From NCBI RefSeq assembly GCF_002094975.1, contig NZ_CP015283.1, positions 2,093,501 through 2,157,500 of the forward strand: a stretch of 64,000 nt of DNA, read 5' to 3'. Position 1 is the stretch's first letter. Each line of letters begins with the position of its first letter. The translations under genes were made by a program, and so were the position numbers. Positions 28,223-37,923 of the stretch are shown here, piece after piece. Source of the stretch: Streptococcus salivarius (GTDB taxonomy: Bacteria; Bacillota; Bacilli; Lactobacillales; Streptococcaceae). The notes below the pieces were generated by a model. The model had not been told where the DNA came from. It worked only from the letters and a program-made list of their open reading frames with translations, and did not search any database.

Positions 28223-28600
28223 TTAAGCTTTAAAGCTGACACCATTTTCTTTCAATTTTTTAACTGTCGCAGGTCCGACACCCTTGAGGGCAAGAACTTC
28301 TTCTTCAGTCACAGTAGCAAAAGCCTCTGCTGAAGTCAAACCTTCATTGTAAAGAGTCTCTACAAGGTTTGAACGAAGGCCTTCAACTTCTGGAAGTTCT
28401 GCAAAGGCTTCAAGACTAAGGTCTTTAGCTGCTACTTCTTCCTTAGCAACTGTCTTAGTTTCAGCAACAGGTTGTGGTGCTACTGGTGGCACTGGTGGAA
28501 CAGGCGCAACTGGTGGGACAGGGGCTTTAACATTATTGAAAAGTCCTTGTTTTTTCAAACGGTGTTTAAAAGCTTTCTTTTTATTTTTTACTTTAGCCAT
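28223..28600 (-). CDS. Helix-hairpin-helix protein with basic N-terminus and Pro/Val/Ala linker
   Basis: A 125-residue protein in three parts. Residues 1-23 are strongly basic (seven K/R in the first 12). Residues 27-46 form a repeat of P-V-P/P-V-A units, an extended linker. The C-terminal 60 residues form one helix-hairpin-helix domain: L-E-A-F-A-E-L-P-E-V-E-G near 73 and E-V-L-A-L-K-G-V-G-P-A-T-V-K-K-L near 104. The G-V-G-P hairpin suggests DNA binding as in RecA/RNA polymerase alpha C-terminal-like folds. Function unknown; a monocistronic gene. Confidence 0.72.
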   Translation of the reverse strand: MAKVKNKKKAFKHRLKKQGLFNNVKAPVPPVAPVPPVPPVAPQPVAETKTVAKEEVAAKDLSLEAFAELPEVEGLRSNLVETLYNEGLTSAEAFATVTEEEVLALKGVGPATVKKLKENGVSFKA

Positions 28601-28674
28601 GTTTAGTATTCTCCTATTTTAATCGGCGACACCTTTCCATAAAGTACTGTCGCCATTTTCTTTTTCATCCTCTA

Positions 28675-28929
28675 TTAATAGTGACGTTCCCCGAACAAGC
28701 CATCTGGCATATCATGGAAACCTTTGCCAGCACGATAGTTGGCAAACTTACCAATTAGGAAATTGTAAGCATCCAATTTGGCTTCATAACGGTAACTTGC
28801 ATCACGTGCACGCTCATCGCCATCTTCTTCCCAGATTTTCTTGCTAGCGGCCAAGGCCGTTTCGTTTACTTTAACTTGGGTAACAACCCAGGCTTCGAAG
28901 TCTTTTAGAAATTCTTGTTCGTAGGTCAT
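28675..28929 (-). CDS. DUF1912 family protein
   Basis: An 84-residue, mostly helical acidic protein with no membrane segment. It starts M-T-Y-E-Q-E-F-L-K-D-F-E-A-W-V and ends in a G-F-H-D-M-P-D-G-L-F-G-E motif characteristic of this streptococcal family. Function unknown. GAGGA precedes the ATG. Confidence 0.72.
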   Translation of the reverse strand: MTYEQEFLKDFEAWVVTQVKVNETALAASKKIWEEDGDERARDASYRYEAKLDAYNFLIGKFANYRAGKGFHDMPDGLFGERHY

Positions 28930-29041
28930 ATTTTCCTCTTCATTTTAAAAACCAGCTTAACGCTGGCTTCATTTTCTACTAATAGTGTGTAGAGCTCATA
29001 GCCTTACAGTCTCCTATTATAACAAATAATTAGAAATTTGA

Positions 29042-29992
29042 CTAGGTTCTAAACTCTGCATATAAGGCTTTAATGTCATTTGGACGTGTGCGGCAGCAAC
29101 CACCTAAAATCTTAACCCCAAACTGAGCATGCCAATCCTTGCTGTGTTCAACTAAGGTCAGAGCATCCTTATCCTTAGGTTTCCAAGTCTGCGTACTACC
29201 ATCATAAACCTCACCTGAGTTGGGGTAAGTAATGAGAGCTTTTCCAGCATTTTTAAGAACAGTAAGAGCCTGATTATACAGCAGAGGCGAACTACAGTTA
29301 ATTCCTAGAGCCAAGATTTGGTCTGACTGGGCAACAAGCTGGGCAATCTCATCTAGAGAAGTCCCATCACTGATAGTTCCTGGTTCTTGGACTGTAAAAC
29401 TGATATAAGCTTCAGCTTCTGGAAATTCTTCAGCCAGAAGTTCAATCAAAGCTTGTGCTTCCAGACGATTCGGAATGGTTTCCAAAGCCAACAAATCGAC
29501 ACCCTGGTCTAGGAGAATTTGAATTCGAGGACGATGAAACTCCTTGAGAGCCTCTATGGTAATCTGACCATAATCACCAGTGTACTCAGAACCATTGGCC
29601 AAATAGGCTGCGTAAGGACCGACATCACCAGAGATCAATGGATAAGGACGATTAGCTTTCTCACTGTCATCCAAAGTTGCCCAGACCTTATCGCGTGCAT
29701 TCTTTGCCAACTGAACTGTCAAGGCAATAATCTGCTCCGCTTCTTTCTCATTAAGTCCAACGTCTATCAAGCCTGGCAAGGTTGCCTGATAAGACGATGT
29801 GGTAATCAAATCAGCCCCAGCAGCTACATAGGTTTCGTGGATTTTTTGAATAACTTCTGGCTTTTCAAGCAGGTACTTGGCTGACCAGAGTTTGCCAGAA
29901 ATATCATAACCCAAGCTCTCCATCTCTGTTCCCAGAGCCCCATGAAGAATGAGGGGAGATTTATTCTCTAAATAGTCTTTAAATATTGCCAT
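29042..29992 (-). CDS. mmuM: Homocysteine S-methyltransferase
   Basis: Makes methionine from homocysteine using S-methylmethionine as methyl donor. The 316 residues form a TIM barrel with the zinc-binding cysteines in I-N-C-S-S near 230 and G-G-C-C-R-T near 300. The ATG at 29992 is preferred because AAGGAGG lies 6 nt upstream; the track-length frame from 30010 would overlap the permease stop. It is the second gene of an operon with the permease. Confidence 0.92.
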   Translation of the reverse strand: MAIFKDYLENKSPLILHGALGTEMESLGYDISGKLWSAKYLLEKPEVIQKIHETYVAAGADLITTSSYQATLPGLIDVGLNEKEAEQIIALTVQLAKNARDKVWATLDDSEKANRPYPLISGDVGPYAAYLANGSEYTGDYGQITIEALKEFHRPRIQILLDQGVDLLALETIPNRLEAQALIELLAEEFPEAEAYISFTVQEPGTISDGTSLDEIAQLVAQSDQILALGINCSSPLLYNQALTVLKNAGKALITYPNSGEVYDGSTQTWKPKDKDALTLVEHSKDWHAQFGVKILGGCCRTRPNDIKALYAEFRT

Positions 29993-30003
29993 ACAAGGCC
30001 TCC

Positions 30004-31380
30004 TTACCATTTTTTAAAGCGAAGGTAGTGATAGAGGTAGCAGAAAATCATGAAAGGAATACCAAAGTAGAGTCCTGCACGCTGCGAACTATCCCAAGCA
30101 ATCCCGAGAACAGAAATGGCCAAGAGAACGATTGTAATATAAGGTAGGATTGGGTTAAACGGCGTCTTGTAGTCCAACTCATCATCAGAATGTTCTAAAT
30201 TCCACTGTTTACGGAAGTTGATTTGTGCCATAGGAATAGAGAGCCAGACAACAACAACTGCAAATCCAGCGATTGATACCAAAGCTAGGTAAACTGTATC
30301 TGCTGCATAGATACTTGAAAAGAGCGATAAAACTGCTCCTGCCATAGAAATCAAAAGAGCTGTCATTGGAACACCATGCTTATTAATTTTCACTAGCTTT
30401 TTATTGAGCATCCCCTCATTGGCCAAAGACCACAGCATACGGCTTGACGCATAAAGTCCTGAATTTCCAGCAGAAAGGATAGCTGTCAAGATAACAAAGT
30501 TCATGATGTCCGCCGCAAATGGAATTCCCATCTTGTCAAAGACATCAACGAAAGGTGCTGAAGAAACTCCTGCTTCTTTCATTGGAAGTAGCGAAGCCAA
30601 GACCACAATAGTCAAAACAAAGAAGATCACCAAACGACCAATTGTTGTTTTAATCGCCCGAGGAACTGCCTCTTTAGGGTTGTCCGTTTCACCAGCCGCT
30701 ATACCGATTAACTCTGTTCCTGAAAAGGCATAGTTAACAGCCAACATAACTGACACAATGGCAATACCGCCATTTGGAAAGAGACCATTAGCCGTCAAGT
30801 GCTTGAACATAATGGCCTCATGGTGACCATCAAAACTCACCAATTCAAACATAGCCCCAAGACCTAGTATGATGAAAACTAAAATAGCAATGACTTTTAT
30901 TGACGAGAAGAAGGACTCTGCTTCCGCAAAAGACCTCACACTCAGAGCATTAATCCCAAAAATCACCAAGGCAAAGAATGCCGCAAAAATCCAAGCCGGA
31001 ACTGATGGAAACCAACGTTGCATCAACATGGCAGCACCGAGAAATTCTGTTCCCAGGGCTACCGTCCAACAAATCCAATAAAGCCAAGCTACCGTAAAGC
31101 CGGTTCCCGGACTGATAAATTTAGTAGCATAGGTGTGAAAGGATCCTGTTACTGGCATGGCAACAGCTAGCTCACCTAATGAAAGCATGACCAAGTAAAC
31201 AACAATAGCTCCCACAAGATAAGATAGGATAGCTCCAAGGGGTCCAGCTTGTGCAATCGTATAGCCTGAACTCAAGAAAAGACCAGTACCAATGACACCA
31301 CCCAGCGATAGCATAAAGAGGTGTCGAGAAGTCATCTTCCGTTGGAACTGACCCTCATTTTCATAATTATGGTTTTCCAT
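30004..31380 (-). CDS. mmuP: APC-family amino acid permease, probable S-methylmethionine permease
   Basis: A 458-residue, 12-helix transporter of the amino acid-polyamine-organocation family. The first helix carries the substrate-contact motif G-G-V-I-G-T-G-L-F; helix 6 contains [13 protein letters not shown]. Start at ATG 31380 (MENHNYE) with GGAGG upstream; a TTG four codons earlier overlaps that ribosome site. Coupling to mmuM suggests S-methylmethionine (or homocysteine) uptake; the substrate call rests on context. Confidence 0.82.
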   Translation of the reverse strand: MENHNYENEGQFQRKMTSRHLFMLSLGGVIGTGLFLSSGYTIAQAGPLGAILSYLVGAIVVYLVMLSLGELAVAMPVTGSFHTYATKFISPGTGFTVAWLYWICWTVALGTEFLGAAMLMQRWFPSVPAWIFAAFFALVIFGINALSVRSFAEAESFFSSIKVIAILVFIILGLGAMFELVSFDGHHEAIMFKHLTANGLFPNGGIAIVSVMLAVNYAFSGTELIGIAAGETDNPKEAVPRAIKTTIGRLVIFFVLTIVVLASLLPMKEAGVSSAPFVDVFDKMGIPFAADIMNFVILTAILSAGNSGLYASSRMLWSLANEGMLNKKLVKINKHGVPMTALLISMAGAVLSLFSSIYAADTVYLALVSIAGFAVVVVWLSIPMAQINFRKQWNLEHSDDELDYKTPFNPILPYITIVLLAISVLGIAWDSSQRAGLYFGIPFMIFCYLYHYLRFKKW

Positions 31381-31458
31381 AGATTCCTCCAATATATGTG
31401 ATAAAACAAGCTTATCACAATATCATTTCCTTGGATAATAAGTGAAAACTATCAAAGA

Positions 31459-31475
31459 GATAGTTAAAGACTATC
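31459..31475 (-). promoter_or_regulatory. Candidate Met box (MtaR/MetR-type operator) before mmuP
   Basis: GATAGTTAAAGACTATC, a near-palindrome similar to the streptococcal methionine-regulator box TATAGTTT-N-AAACTATA as I recall it. A further GATAGTT/AACTATC copy overlaps at 31448-31466. It lies about 80 nt upstream of the mmuP start. Confidence 0.45.
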
Positions 31476-31480
31476 ACAAG

Positions 31481-31503
31481 AAAAAAACTCGGATTTCTCC
31501 GAG
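31481..31503 (-). terminator. ysxC terminator
   Basis: CTCGGA-GAAA-TCCGAG hairpin followed by TTTTTTT on the minus strand, just beyond the ysxC stop. Confidence 0.9.
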
Positions 31504-31509
31504 CTTTTC

Positions 31510-32109
31510 TTACAATTCTGCCAAAATCGTATCCCATGCTTCATCATAACCGTCACGTGTGACAGATGAAAAGACGATGAAATGGTCATTTTTATCAAAA
31601 TTGAGTTTTTTCTTAATGATAGATTCGTGCTTATTCCATTTTCCGCGAGGAATCTTGTCAGCCTTAGTCGCCACAACAATAACTGGAATTTCATAATACT
31701 TAAGAAATTCATACATTTGGATATCGTCTTGAGTTGGTTCATGTCGGAGGTCAACCAAGCTAACAACCACACGAAGATTGTCTCGAGTCACGAGGTACTC
31801 CTCAATCATTTTCCCCCATTTGGCACGTTCTTTTTTAGAAACACGGGCATAACCGTAACCTGGCACATCCACAAAGCGTAGCTTGTCGTCAATATTGTAG
31901 AAATTGAGCAACTGGGTTTTTCCTGGTTTCCCAGAAGTACGTGCTAGGTTTTTACGACCAAGAAGTGTATTGATAAAGCTTGATTTACCAACATTCGAGC
32001 GTCCTGCTAGGGCAACCTCAGGGAGGTCATCCTGGGGATAGTGACTCTTATTTGCTGCACTGAGCAAAATCTCAGCATTGTGCGTATTTAGGACTTGTTC
32101 TTCAGCCAT
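31510..32109 (-). CDS. ysxC: Ribosome biogenesis GTPase YsxC/EngB
   Basis: Essential GTPase for 50S assembly, 199 residues. G1 is G-R-S-N-V-G-K-S (36-43), G3 D-V-P-G-Y-G-Y-A near 79, G4 T-K-A-D near 148. It follows clpX by 9 nt and AGGAGG lies in the gap, so the two are translated from the same mRNA, as in other streptococci. Confidence 0.94.
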   Translation of the reverse strand: MAEEQVLNTHNAEILLSAANKSHYPQDDLPEVALAGRSNVGKSSFINTLLGRKNLARTSGKPGKTQLLNFYNIDDKLRFVDVPGYGYARVSKKERAKWGKMIEEYLVTRDNLRVVVSLVDLRHEPTQDDIQMYEFLKYYEIPVIVVATKADKIPRGKWNKHESIIKKKLNFDKNDHFIVFSSVTRDGYDEAWDTILAEL

Positions 32110-32118
32110 AGGTCCTCC

Positions 32119-33345
32119 TTACGCTGTTTCCAAAACTGGAGCAGCTGTACCGTCAACGGCTTCTTTAGTAATACGAACCTTAGTCACATCTTCCTGGCTA
32201 GGAATTTCAAACATGACATCCATCATGACTTCTTCAATGATAGAGCGAAGCCCACGCGCACCAGTCTTACGTTCAATCGCCTTACTTGCAATAGCTTCAA
32301 GAGCATCCTGGTCAAACTCAAGTTCAACCCCATCATAAGACAAGAGGGTTTGATACTGTTTAACCAAGGCATTTCTAGGCTCTGTCAAGATACGAACCAA
32401 GTCATCCACCGTTAACTGTTCAAGGGCCGCAAGGACTGGCAAACGTCCGATAAACTCGGGGATAAGACCGAATTTTTGGATATCTTCAGCCACAATTTCT
32501 TGCATGTATGATGAGTCATCATCAATAGCCTTATTATTTTGACCAAAACCAATGATTTTCTCACCAAGACGTTGCTTAACGATATCTTCGATACCATCAA
32601 AAGCACCACCTACGATAAAAAGAATATTCTTTGTATCAATTTGAATCATCTCTTGGTTAGGGTGTTTACGGCCACCTTGAGGTGGAACGCTAGCTACTGT
32701 TCCTTCGATAATCTTCAAGAGGGCTTGTTGAACCCCTTCACCAGAAACGTCACGAGTGATTGATACGTTTTCACCTTTTTTAGCAATCTTATCAATCTCG
32801 TCGACATAGATGATGCCACGTTCCGCACGTTCAATATTGAAGTCTGCCGCTTGGATCAGTTTGAGGAGGATATTTTCCACGTCCTCACCCACATAACCTG
32901 CCTCAGTCAATGATGTCGCATCCGCAATCGCGAAAGGAACATTCAAGCTACGAGCCAAGGTCTGAGCCAAGAAAGTCTTCCCTGAACCAGTTGGTCCAAT
33001 CATGAGAATATTTGATTTTTGCAAATCAACATCATTGTCTTCACGACTTTCTGTGAAGTTGATACGTTTATAGTGGTTGTAAACAGCTACCGCCAAGGCA
33101 CGTTTAGCACGGTCTTGCCCCACGACATAATTGTTCAAAATATCCAAAAGTTCTTTTGGCTTTGGTGTTTCAGCCAAGTCAGCCAAAACTTCTTCTGCCA
33201 TTTCCTCACGAATGATTTCTTGTGACAAGGCCACACATTCGTTACAGATAAAGACGCCATTGCCGGCAATAATTTTCTTTACTTCTTCTTGGTTTTTGCC
33301 ACAAAATGAACAATAAACCATTTCTTCATTACGATTTCCAGCCAT
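32119..33345 (-). CDS. clpX: ATP-dependent Clp protease ATP-binding subunit ClpX
   Basis: Hexameric unfoldase that feeds ClpP. The 408 residues start with a zinc-binding domain (C12, C15, C34, C37), then an AAA+ module with Walker A G-P-T-G-S-G-K-T near 117, Walker B V-D-E-I-D, sensor and the I-G-F pore-type loop (E-K-I-I-G-F-G). It is downstream of folA and a small gene and upstream of ysxC. Confidence 0.96.
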   Translation of the reverse strand: MAGNRNEEMVYCSFCGKNQEEVKKIIAGNGVFICNECVALSQEIIREEMAEEVLADLAETPKPKELLDILNNYVVGQDRAKRALAVAVYNHYKRINFTESREDNDVDLQKSNILMIGPTGSGKTFLAQTLARSLNVPFAIADATSLTEAGYVGEDVENILLKLIQAADFNIERAERGIIYVDEIDKIAKKGENVSITRDVSGEGVQQALLKIIEGTVASVPPQGGRKHPNQEMIQIDTKNILFIVGGAFDGIEDIVKQRLGEKIIGFGQNNKAIDDDSSYMQEIVAEDIQKFGLIPEFIGRLPVLAALEQLTVDDLVRILTEPRNALVKQYQTLLSYDGVELEFDQDALEAIASKAIERKTGARGLRSIIEEVMMDVMFEIPSQEDVTKVRITKEAVDGTAAPVLETA

Positions 33346-33362
33346 TTATTCCTCACTCTTTT

Positions 33363-33533
33363 CTAAAATAGGGTGCCATAGAAGGCGTGAATAGTATTGA
33401 CAAGGTTGGTAAAAGCATTTAAAAAGAGAAAAACTGCTAACCCATAACGTTTCTTGCGAAAGGCAGGAATGGCAGAGAGCACACAAAGTACCCCCAATAA
33501 TGCAGTAAATAACCCAAAAACACTACGTTGCAT
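33363..33533 (-). CDS. Small membrane protein between folA and clpX
   Basis: A 56-residue protein (starts MQRSVFG) with two hydrophobic helices (about 3-22 and 30-50) joined by a basic loop F-R-K-K-R-Y. The ATG at 33533 is preferred to one 8 codons upstream because AAGGAG precedes it. The same small gene sits between folA and clpX in other streptococci. Function unknown. Confidence 0.65.
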   Translation of the reverse strand: MQRSVFGLFTALLGVLCVLSAIPAFRKKRYGLAVFLFLNAFTNLVNTIHAFYGTLF

Positions 33534-33537
33534 GAAC

Positions 33538-34041
33538 CTAGTCTCCTTCTTTTTCATAGCGACTTATGATAAAGTCGTAGGCATTTTTATCATCCTTGGC
33601 CACACGTTCGTGTGATACCTCTTTAAATGCCGTCATATCTAGTTGTGGAAAATACGTGTCTCCCTCTAAATCAGCCTCAATAGTTGTCTTGATGAGTGCA
33701 TCATAATGTCCATCAAAAGCCTTGTAGACACCAGCACCACCAGCAATATAGAGATCCTTATCTTGCTGTTCAAACCAGGCTAGGGCTTCCTCAACACTCG
33801 TAACGGTCGTTACACCCTCACAGTCGAAGTCCTCGTCTCGTGTCAAAATCAAGGTTTCACGTCCTGGCAGGCAACGACGGTTCATGCCATCAAAGGTCAC
33901 ACGCCCCATGAGAATTGCTGAGCCCATGGTCGTTTTCTTGAAATGTGCCAGTTCAGCAGGCAAATGCCAAGGCATGGTGTGATTCTTCCCAATAACATGG
34001 TTACGAGCTTCCGCCCAAATAGCAATGAGTTGTTTAGACAA
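33538..34041 (-). CDS. folA: Dihydrofolate reductase
   Basis: Reduces dihydrofolate with NADPH; trimethoprim target. I read 167 residues from a TTG at 34041 (protein M-S-K-Q-L-I-A-I-W-A) with AAGGA just upstream; the longer in-frame ATG at 34083 lacks a ribosome site. Visible are the W-A-E-A-R-N-x-V-I-G-K start, P-W-H-L-P near residue 24 with the catalytic acidic residue, G-R-V-T-F near 45 and I-A-G-G-A-G-V-Y near 98. Confidence 0.92.
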   Translation of the reverse strand: MSKQLIAIWAEARNHVIGKNHTMPWHLPAELAHFKKTTMGSAILMGRVTFDGMNRRCLPGRETLILTRDEDFDCEGVTTVTSVEEALAWFEQQDKDLYIAGGAGVYKAFDGHYDALIKTTIEADLEGDTYFPQLDMTAFKEVSHERVAKDDKNAYDFIISRYEKEGD

Positions 34042-34093
34042 AGTATTTCCTTTTCTTTTTAAGTTTACAATCCATTCTAACAAAAAAAGAGAA

Positions 34094-34125
34094 AAAGAGC
34101 TTGGAAAAAACTTTGCCAGCTCTTT
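34094..34125 (-). terminator. thyA terminator
   Basis: AAAGAGCTGG pairs with CCAAGCTCTTT (one bulged T) followed by a T-rich tract on the minus strand, between thyA and folA. Confidence 0.75.
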
Positions 34126-34149
34126 ATGGACTTAAATTATCAACGTTTA

Positions 34150-35010
34150 TTAAATTGCTAAGTCAAATTTGAGTTGAGGCTTAACAGGATCATAGTCAAC
34201 CAATTCAAAATCTTCCGGTTTGATATCAAAGAAATTAGTTCCATCAGGAATATTGAGGACTAAACGTGGTTGGCAATCAGATGGCTGACGTTTGAGAAGT
34301 TCTTCAGCTTGCTCAAATTGATTGTCATAGATATGGAGGTTGTTGATGAAATAAAAGAATTTACCAACTTTCCAACCAAAGTGCTTGGCAATCATCATCT
34401 GAAGAGCCACATACTGCATGGCATTAATATGATGAGCCACCAACATATCGTTAGAGCGTTGCGTCAAAGTGGCGTCCAAATAAATGTCCTCACCCACACG
34501 ACGAACATCAAACATGGTTTGGAAAGCACAAGGCTGAAGTCCTGCTGTCTCCTCGAAGGCCTCGTAATCCCAAAGGGAGATGACATTGCGACGATTCCAT
34601 GGATTAGCCTCCAACTGAGCCAGCAAACGGTTAATGATATCGTGCTTCTTAACGACCGCCCCATAACGCTGACCAATTGAACGCTTGTCCCCATTATTGG
34701 CAGGCACGCCTTCAACTTCCCAATCATTCCAATAATGCACATTATACTTGTCTTCAAGGACATCTAGGCTGTTTGTCTGGTCTTGATAAATCCAAAACAC
34801 TTCTTTGATAGCAGATTTGATAGCGATAGGACGAAGAGTGGTAATTGGAAACTCTCCCTTGCTCAAGTCATATTCTGCAAAAGCTCCAGTGATGTATTTG
34901 GAATTGGCTGTCGTACCATCCTTATATTTAGGACGTGCTTGCTCTGACCAAACGCCTTCTTCCATGATTTTAGTGATATTTTCTTTAAAAATAGTGTCTG
35001 CTTTTGTCAT
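34150..35010 (-). CDS. thyA: Thymidylate synthase
   Basis: Methylates dUMP to dTMP with methylene-tetrahydrofolate, producing dihydrofolate that folA recycles. The 286 residues contain the catalytic Cys in Q-P-C-A-F-Q near 171, the R-S-N-D-M dUMP site and the H-I-Y-D-N-Q segment near 234. AGAGGA precedes the ATG. Gene order thyA–folA on one strand is typical. Confidence 0.95.
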   Translation of the reverse strand: MTKADTIFKENITKIMEEGVWSEQARPKYKDGTTANSKYITGAFAEYDLSKGEFPITTLRPIAIKSAIKEVFWIYQDQTNSLDVLEDKYNVHYWNDWEVEGVPANNGDKRSIGQRYGAVVKKHDIINRLLAQLEANPWNRRNVISLWDYEAFEETAGLQPCAFQTMFDVRRVGEDIYLDATLTQRSNDMLVAHHINAMQYVALQMMIAKHFGWKVGKFFYFINNLHIYDNQFEQAEELLKRQPSDCQPRLVLNIPDGTNFFDIKPEDFELVDYDPVKPQLKFDLAI

Positions 35011-35315
35011 GATTTTCCTCTTTATTCAATGTCACATTTAACGCTCGCAACATATATAGAAACAACTTTACTTCTCTAACATAGCTAGAAAACTACTAGA
35101 GTGCCACTTCAATTTTACCTTATTCTGGTGTAAATGAGAAATATAAGCTATGGAATAGCAAAAGTAAGTCGTGTAAAATCCCCCAGTTCCTATCAAAAAA
35201 TAAGATATAACTAACTATCAAAGTTTTTTCAAGGCGAAAGCGCTCTTTTATGGTAAAATCACTATAGATTAGTATCATCTGGATACTCTACAATGAAGAA
35301 AAAAGGAAACATCAT
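35011..35315. promoter_or_regulatory. Divergent intergenic region thyA/mvaS
   Basis: The mvaS promoter has an extended -10, TGGTAAAAT (35251-35259). Upstream of it, GAAAGCGCT (35236-35244) resembles the core of a CcpA cre site but diverges at the edges. The thyA promoter could not be placed with confidence. No gene is seen. Confidence 0.45.
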
Positions 35316-36482
35316 ATGTCTATTGGAATTGATAAGATTGGTTTTGCGACCAGTCAATATGTTCTAAAAATGGCTGATCTCGCTCTTGCCCGTGGGGCGG
35401 AGCCTGAAAAATTCAGCAAGGGGCTGATGCTTGATGCAACCAGTATTACGCCGATTACAGAAGATATCGTGACGCTTGCCTCTGATGCGGCGGCTGATAT
35501 TTTAAATGACGACGACAAAAAAGCTATCGATATGGTCATCGTGGCTACTGAGTCTTCCATTGACCAGTCCAAGGCTGCTGCTGTCTATGTTCACAGTCTT
35601 TTAGGTATTCAGCCTTTTGCCCGTTCTTTTGAAATGAAGGAAGCTTGTTACGCTGCAACAGCTGGACTTAACTACGCTAAATTGCACGTGGCAGCCCACC
35701 CAGATAGCAAAGTTCTGATTATCGCTAGTGATATTGCCCGCTATGGTGTCGGATCTTCTGGGGAGTCAACTCAAGGAGCTGGTGCTGTAGCTATGCTAGT
35801 CAGTCAGAATCCACGTATTTTGGAACTTGCTGATGATAATGTGGCACAAACTCGTGATGTCATGGACTTCTGGCGTCCAAACTATAGTTCAACGCCTTAT
35901 GTTCAAGGCATCTATTCAACCAAACAGTACCTTGACAGTTTGAAGACAACTTGGGCAGCTTATCAAGAACGCCATCAGGCTGACTTTGCTGATTTTGCCG
36001 CTTTTTGTCTCCACCTTCCTTATCCTAAGCTAGCTCTTAAGGGACTTAACAAGATTATTCCAAAAGATTTGAATCCAGAGAATAAAGAGCGTCTGACAAA
36101 TAACTTTGATGCTTCAATTACCTATAGTCGTCAAATTGGAAACATCTATACAGGGTCACTCTATCTTGGACTTCTTTCTTTGCTTGAACAGTCGCAAGAC
36201 CTTAAAGCCGGAGATAAGATTGGCTTCTTCTCTTACGGTTCTGGAGCTGTCTCTGAAATTTTCTCAGGACGTCTGGTTGAAGGTTACAAAGACCTGCTTC
36301 GTTCGGATCGTCTAGATATCTTTGCCAAACGTCAACACTTGAGCGTTTCTGATTATGAAAAACTTTTCTATGAAGAGGCTCAGTTGGATGACACTGGTTC
36401 TACTCAATTCGCTGATTACCAAACCGGAGCTTTCCGTTTAGCCGAAATCTCTGAACACCAACGTATCTACAAAGGAAATTAA
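35316..36482 (+). CDS. mvaS: Hydroxymethylglutaryl-CoA synthase
   Basis: Condenses acetyl-CoA with acetoacetyl-CoA, the committed entry to the mevalonate pathway. The 388 residues have the thiolase fold; the catalytic Cys is in E-A-C-Y-A-A near 110, Glu in S-S-I-D-Q near 80 and His in C-L-H-L-P-Y near 230. First gene of the mvaS-mvaA operon. Confidence 0.95.
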   Translation: MSIGIDKIGFATSQYVLKMADLALARGAEPEKFSKGLMLDATSITPITEDIVTLASDAAADILNDDDKKAIDMVIVATESSIDQSKAAAVYVHSLLGIQPFARSFEMKEACYAATAGLNYAKLHVAAHPDSKVLIIASDIARYGVGSSGESTQGAGAVAMLVSQNPRILELADDNVAQTRDVMDFWRPNYSSTPYVQGIYSTKQYLDSLKTTWAAYQERHQADFADFAAFCLHLPYPKLALKGLNKIIPKDLNPENKERLTNNFDASITYSRQIGNIYTGSLYLGLLSLLEQSQDLKAGDKIGFFSYGSGAVSEIFSGRLVEGYKDLLRSDRLDIFAKRQHLSVSDYEKLFYEEAQLDDTGSTQFADYQTGAFRLAEISEHQRIYKGN

Positions 36483-36483
36483 T

Positions 36484-37755
36484 ATGACTAAACTCTCTTG
36501 GACTGGTTTTTCCAAGAAGACACCGCAAGAACGTAAGGAGCATTTGAAAAAGAATGCTCTTTTGTCTCAGGAAAATCAAGATCTTCTGGATAAGGACCAA
36601 CAACTTGCCCTTGAAACAGCCAATCAAATGGCTGAAAATGTTATTGGTCGATTCACACTACCCTTTGCCATTTGCCCAGATGTATTGGTAGATGGTGTGA
36701 CCTATCAGGTTCCCATGGTTACCGAGGAACCCTCAGTTGTGGCTGCTGCTTCCTATGCTAGCAAGCTCATTAAGCGCTCTGGCGGTTTCACAACTACGAT
36801 TCATGACCGTCAGATGATTGGCCAAGTCGCCCTCTTTGATGTCCCTGATAAGGTTTCTGCTTCAAGCAAAATTCAAGCAGCCAGTCAGGAACTTATTGAG
36901 ATTGCCAAAGAGGCTCACCCTTCTATTGTTAAGCGTGGGGGTGGCCCTCGCAAGCTCTGGACTGAGACTAAAGGAAACTTCCTCATTGTCTATCTAGCCG
37001 TTGATACCCAAGAAGCCATGGGAGCCAATATGGTCAACACCATGATGGAAGCCCTGGTGCCAGAATTAGAAAACCTGTCAGAAGGTCAAAGCCTTATGGC
37101 TATTCTCTCAAATCTAGCCACTGAGAGTCTTGTGACAGCGACTTGTCGTCTTAGCACACGCTTCCTCAGTCGAAATAAGGAAGAGGCACATGACCTAGCC
37201 AAGAAAATGGAGATGGCCAGCCAACTGGCTCAGGTGGACCCCTACCGAGCGGCTACCCATAATAAGGGAATTTTCAATGGTATCGATGCCCTAGTTATCG
37301 CGACCGGAAATGATTGGCGAGCAGTTGAGGCCGGTAGCCATGCCTATGCTAGCAAGGATGGTAGCTACCGTGGTCTATCCACATGGACTTATGATCAGGA
37401 AGCTAAGGAACTTGTTGGAGAATTAACCCTCCCCATGCCAATCGCAACCCGTGGCGGTTCTATCGGACTCAACCCTAGTGCTTCTATCGCCCATGATTTG
37501 CTTAATCATCCAGATGCCAAAACCCTAGCCAGTATCATCGTCTCTCTTGGTTTGGCACAAAATCTGGCTGCTTTGAAAGCTCTGACTTCAACAGGAATCC
37601 AAGCAGGACATATGAAACTCCAAGCCAAATCTCTAGCCTTGTTAGCTGGGGCTAGTCCTGAAGAGATGCCTCAAGTTTTGGCTGAACTTCTCAAGGCCAA
37701 ACATATGAACCAAGAAACTGCACAAGCAATTTTGGAGAAACTCAGAACCCCATAA
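36484..37755 (+). CDS. mvaA: Hydroxymethylglutaryl-CoA reductase (class II)
   Basis: Reduces HMG-CoA to mevalonate. The 423 residues show E-N-V-I-G near 51, the nucleotide motif D-A-M-G-A-N type region (here Q-E-A-M-G-A-N-M-V-N near 177), K-G-x-x-N-G near 260 and a catalytic His near 374-380 in the D-L-L-N-H segment. It begins 1 nt after the mvaS stop with GGAAA shared in the gap. Confidence 0.95.
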   Translation: MTKLSWTGFSKKTPQERKEHLKKNALLSQENQDLLDKDQQLALETANQMAENVIGRFTLPFAICPDVLVDGVTYQVPMVTEEPSVVAAASYASKLIKRSGGFTTTIHDRQMIGQVALFDVPDKVSASSKIQAASQELIEIAKEAHPSIVKRGGGPRKLWTETKGNFLIVYLAVDTQEAMGANMVNTMMEALVPELENLSEGQSLMAILSNLATESLVTATCRLSTRFLSRNKEEAHDLAKKMEMASQLAQVDPYRAATHNKGIFNGIDALVIATGNDWRAVEAGSHAYASKDGSYRGLSTWTYDQEAKELVGELTLPMPIATRGGSIGLNPSASIAHDLLNHPDAKTLASIIVSLGLAQNLAALKALTSTGIQAGHMKLQAKSLALLAGASPEEMPQVLAELLKAKHMNQETAQAILEKLRTP

Positions 37756-37805
37756 GAAGTGATTCAAAAGCATAAAAAATCACTCTGCCTTATCACATAA
37801 AAAAT

Positions 37806-37837
37806 AAAGATGTTGGAAATTTTATCTCAACATCTTT
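37806..37837 (+). terminator. mvaSA terminator
   Basis: AAAGATGTTG pairs with CAACATCTTT, followed by TTT. Confidence 0.85.
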
Positions 37838-37859
37838 TTTATATCTTCCAAGTTCTGAC

Positions 37860-37906
37860 TTGACTTGAATTTCTATAATGTTATAATCTAGTTATGAAAA
37901 CTAGAT
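37860..37906 (+). promoter_or_regulatory. Promoter and palindromic operator of the DUF1836 gene
   Basis: TTGACT (37860-37865), 16-nt spacer, TATAAT (37882-37887). The perfect inverted repeat ATCTAGTT-N5-AACTAGAT (37886-37906) starts in the -10 box and covers the transcription start, an operator-like position. Confidence 0.7.
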
Positions 37907-37923
37907 AAAGAGGTTTTTATAAT

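Noticed and set aside
35236..35249. Cre-like site in the mvaS promoter
   Set aside because: Only the GAAAGCGCT core fits; the outer positions fail, so I list it only as a remark.
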